Made by a program: the position numbers and the translations under genes
Notes under the pieces: generated by a model
What the model saw: only the letters and a program-made list of their open reading frames with translations
What the model was told of the DNA's origin: nothing
Database searches by the model: none
Assembly: GCF_934924865.1 (NCBI RefSeq)
Contig: NZ_OW235315.1
Location: 1,178,001-1,242,000 of the forward strand
Direction of reading: 5' to 3'
Length of the DNA stretch: 64,000 nucleotides
DNA from: Tepidibacter aestuarii
Lineage (GTDB): Bacteria > Bacillota > Clostridia > Peptostreptococcales > Peptostreptococcaceae
Shown here: positions 62,801 through 64,000 of the stretch, in pieces
Layout: the number at the start of each line of letters is the position of its first letter
How positions within the stretch are numbered: position 1 is the first letter of the stretch

Positions 62801-63187
62801 ATGAAAATAGTAGAAGGAATTTATTATTCAAAGGATCATGAGTGGATTAAGGTAGAGGGAGAAGAAGTTTGTATAGGGATTACAGATTATGCTCAGCATG
62901 CCCTAGGGGAGATCGTTTACGTGGAAATGCCTGAGATAGATGATGAATTGGATGCTGGAGAGGCATTTGGAGTTATTGAATCTGTTAAGGCTGCATCAGA
63001 TTCTTATATGCCAGTTTCAGGAACTGTTATAGAGGTGAATGAAGAGTTAGAAACTACACCTCAACTTTTAAATAGTAATCCTTATGAAAACTGGATATTA
63101 AAAGTAAAAATTAGTGATTTATCAGAATTAGAGAGCTTAATGAGTAATGATGGATATAAGGAGTTTTGTGAAAGTGAAAGCCATTAG
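62801..63187 (+). CDS. gcvH: Glycine cleavage system H protein
   Basis: This 128-residue lipoyl carrier has YSKDHEWIKVEGEEVCIGIT, YAQHALGEIVYVEMPE and the lipoylation Lys in GVIESVKAASDSYMPVSG (about 63). It shuttles the aminomethyl group between P, T and L proteins. Start ATG 62801 behind AAGGAGGA; a longer in-frame reading from 62714 has no support. The 100-base gap after gcvT shows no terminator. Confidence 0.96.
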   Translation: MKIVEGIYYSKDHEWIKVEGEEVCIGITDYAQHALGEIVYVEMPEIDDELDAGEAFGVIESVKAASDSYMPVSGTVIEVNEELETTPQLLNSNPYENWILKVKISDLSELESLMSNDGYKEFCESESH

Positions 63188-63204
63188 AAATTAGTTTCTC
63201 CGAA

Positions 63205-63248
63205 AGTTAAAAATTCAGATGGGTTAAACTCCATCTGAATTAAGTTTC
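63205..63248 (+). repeat. Hairpin repeat between gcvH and gcvPA, copy 2
   Basis: ATTCAGATGG (63212-63221) pairs with CCATCTGAAT (63232-63241), flanked by GTTAAAA and AAGTTTC. It closely resembles the minus-strand hairpin at 28,862-28,904. No strong T tract follows in the direction of the operon, so it may act as an mRNA stabiliser or partial terminator. Confidence 0.65.
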
Positions 63249-63278
63249 ACTTTATATAAAGTATGAAGGAGGCAGGCT

Positions 63279-64000
63279 ATGCATAGATATATTTCCAATA
63301 CAGAAACAGATAAAAAATATATGTTAAATGAGATAAATGTAAAATCTGTAGATGATTTATTCAGTGATGTTCCAGAAGAACTTAAGTTAGATAGAGATCT
63401 TAATTTAAGAGAGGGAATGTCAGAAATAGAGATATTTAATCATATGAATAATATTGCAAGTAAAAATAAGAGTTTAAATGAGTTAACATGTTTTTTAGGG
63501 GCAGGAGCATATGACCATTACATTCCTGCAATTATAAAGCATATAGCTTCAAGATCTGAGTTTTTAACTGCTTATACACCGTATCAAGCTGAGATAAGCC
63601 AAGGAACATTGCAAGTTATATTTGAGTATCAAACTATGATTAGTAATTTGACAGGAATGGATGTATCTAATGCTTCTATGTATGATGGAGCAACGGCTTG
63701 TACAGAGGCAGCAATAATGGCTTGTTTGAATACTAGACGTAAATCTATTTTAGTATCTAAAACAGTGAATCCTGAGACTCGAAAAGTTTTAAAAACTTAT
63801 ATGCAGTATAAAAATATAGATGTGATTGAAGTGGATATGATAGATGGAGTCACAGATATGGAGCATTTAAAGTCTCTGGTGAGTAAGGAAACAGCAGGAG
63901 TTATAATACAAAGTCCAAACTTCTTTGGAATAATAGAAGATTACTCTAAAGCAGGAGAATTAATACATGAAAATAAAGGCTTATTAATAACTTATGTAGA
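63279..64000 (+). CDS. gcvPA: Glycine dehydrogenase (decarboxylating) subunit 1, 5' part
   Basis: The frame from ATG 63279 (behind AAGGAGG) is open to the end of the window, 240 codons. It has the GcvPA opening MHRYISNTETDKKYMLNEI, then FLGAGAYDHYIPAIIKHIAS, YTPYQAEISQGTLQVIFEYQ, YDGATACTEAAIMA and VIIQSPNFFG. This N-terminal half of P protein carries part of the active site; the PLP Lys is in subunit 2, beyond the window. The short N-terminus supports the split PA/PB form. Confidence 0.93.
   Translation, partial: MHRYISNTETDKKYMLNEINVKSVDDLFSDVPEELKLDRDLNLREGMSEIEIFNHMNNIASKNKSLNELTCFLGAGAYDHYIPAIIKHIASRSEFLTAYTPYQAEISQGTLQVIFEYQTMISNLTGMDVSNASMYDGATACTEAAIMACLNTRRKSILVSKTVNPETRKVLKTYMQYKNIDVIEVDMIDGVTDMEHLKSLVSKETAGVIIQSPNFFGIIEDYSKAGELIHENKGLLITYV

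Noticed and set aside
1..64000. CRISPR array or complete prophage
   Set aside because: No regularly spaced direct repeats and no phage structural, terminase or integrase genes were seen.

Overview
The window is a 64 kb piece of a very AT-rich chromosome. It fits an anaerobic member of the class Clostridia, possibly Peptostreptococcaceae-like, though the exact genus cannot be read from the sequence. The signs are strong AGGAGG-type ribosome binding sites, frequent TTG and GTG starts, the smc-ftsY-ylxM-ffh-rpsP-khpA-rimM-trmD-rplS-rbgA-rnhB order, lysine and glycine riboswitches, a carbon monoxide dehydrogenase, an [FeFe]-hydrogenase-like protein and a glycine cleavage operon. No intact insertion sequence, prophage or CRISPR array was seen.

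Layout. Positions 1-12,000 hold housekeeping genes: the end of smc, the two SRP GTPases with YlxM, ribosome proteins and maturation factors (S16, KhpA, RimM, TrmD, L19, RbgA), RNase HII, a flagellar-like orphan pair (FliK-like and FlhB C-domain-like), YraN and ComM. Positions 12,000-30,600 are accessory: a chemoreceptor, tRNA-Gln, a transglutaminase lipoprotein, an amino acid ABC transporter with two operator-like palindromes in its promoter, a CatB-like acetyltransferase, a Nudix enzyme, a Gam-like protein, an iron alcohol dehydrogenase, an SLH/CAP surface protein, a hydrogenase-like Fe-S protein, an amidase with four C-terminal repeats and several unknown small or membrane proteins. Gene remnants and unusual palindromes lie between them.

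Positions 30,800-46,200 hold two amino acid operons. The lysine operon (lysA-lysC-asd-dapA-dapB-dapH, acetylated branch) is preceded by two complete lysine riboswitches in tandem, each with its own terminator. The histidine operon (hisZ-G-D-C-B-H-A-F-IE-K) is preceded by a promoter, a 22-codon leader peptide with three consecutive His codons, a competing hairpin and a strong terminator. This looks like ribosome-mediated attenuation, which is unexpected in a Gram-positive.

Positions 46,200-64,000 contain an Asp/Glu racemase-like gene, a phosphoribosyltransferase, a two-gene AMMECR1/MEMO + radical SAM locus, purine nucleoside phosphorylase, a MocR-type regulator, an orphan cooS, an MFS transporter with a copied fragment of its own 5' region 3.8 kb away, a pseudouridine synthase, a methyltransferase, a NagZ-like hydrolase, and a tandem glycine riboswitch driving gcvT-gcvH-gcvPA. 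The last gene runs off the window.

A degenerate structured intergenic element occurs as full or partial copies near 6.3, 9.9, 29.9 and 37.6 kb. A second hairpin repeat occurs at 28.9 and 63.2 kb. All functional calls are from motifs and context read by eye; no database search was run.
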